Source: Candidatus Desantisbacteria bacterium CG1_02_49_89
Lineage (GTDB): Bacteria > Desantisbacteria > UBA1551
Length of the DNA: 5,897 nt
NCBI GenBank assembly: GCA_001871075.1
Contig: MNUP01000131.1
Span: 1-5,897, forward strand
Direction of reading: 5' to 3'
The translations under genes and the position numbers were made by a program. Shown here piece after piece: positions 5,717-5,897 of the stretch. Under the pieces are notes generated by a model. The model had not been told where the DNA came from, ran no database searches, and was given only the letters and a program-made list of their open reading frames with translations. Positions within the stretch are counted from its first letter, which is position 1; each line of letters begins with the position of its first letter.

Positions 5717-5897
5717 ATGAGCAATAATAAAGGATACAAGAAGCTCAAAATATGGGAAAGAGCTCATGTCCTGGCAACAGAAGTTTATAAAGTCACAATG
5801 GGTTTTCCGAAAGAGGAATTATACGGCATTACATCTCAGATCAGGCGGGCTGCTTTTTCAGTCCCCCTCAATATAACAGAAGGGCAGGCAATCAGCA
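5717..5897 (+). CDS. Four-helix-bundle protein, S23/IVP (Avd-like) family, 3' end outside window
   Basis: The first 60 codons are present and the frame is still open at the window end; the family is usually about 115-130 residues, so roughly half is missing. The visible part matches the family N-terminus well: KLKIWERAHVLATEVYKVT (first helix), FPKEELYGITSQIRRAAFSVP, then NITEG. The family was first described from open reading frames in 23S rRNA intervening sequences and is structurally related to the accessory protein Avd of diversity-generating retroelements; stand-alone copies are common and of unknown function, probably binding nucleic acid. No rRNA sequence surrounds it here. The ATG has only a weak purine-rich leader (GAG at 5706-5708). 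The gene begins 11 bp after the split octamer array, which suggests a link between the two. Confidence 0.92.
   Translation, partial: MSNNKGYKKLKIWERAHVLATEVYKVTMGFPKEELYGITSQIRRAAFSVPLNITEGQAIS

Overview
The window is a stretch of bacterial chromosome, all on the + strand. It holds three complete genes and the start of a fourth: dnaE (DNA polymerase III alpha subunit, PHP type), a small secreted beta-barrel-like protein of unknown function, accA (acetyl-CoA carboxylase carboxyltransferase alpha subunit), and the 5' part of a four-helix-bundle (S23/IVP, Avd-like) gene cut by the window end. dnaE next to accA is an old neighbourhood shared with many diderm bacteria; here the barrel gene sits between them. 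The signal peptide and terminal Phe of that gene also suggest a diderm. Near-even base composition, frequent AGG arginine codons, dense palindromic repeats and an S23/IVP gene recall uncultured phyla such as Omnitrophota or Elusimicrobiota. That placement is an impression, not a demonstration.

Layout: 1-164 holds a TGTCATTGCGAG-type palindromic repeat and the dnaE leader. dnaE runs 165-3671 and carries an in-frame double-hairpin repeat at 2928-2980. The 3672-3818 gap is almost entirely a nested palindrome: inverted arrays of a decamer enclosing two adjacent 18-bp palindromes. The barrel gene is 3819-4532. The 4533-4652 gap holds five copies of a 13-mer, three direct and then two inverted. accA is 4653-5609. 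The 5610-5716 gap holds a tandem octamer array interrupted by a second copy of the double hairpin found in dnaE. The S23/IVP gene starts at 5717.

The genes themselves are mostly housekeeping: chromosome replication, the first committed step of fatty acid synthesis, and an envelope protein. The unusual content is the repeats. Every intergenic gap holds a different palindromic family, and one family also lies inside an essential reading frame. Its second copy splits the octamer array so cleanly that removing 51 bp restores the array phase, which suggests a mobile miniature element. Two gaps have short tandem arrays facing each other in inverted orientation. The octamer array looks like the left half of the same design with a gene placed inside. 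This leads to the hypothesis that S23/IVP genes in this genome travel within such repeat-bounded units; the right-hand end would lie beyond the window.
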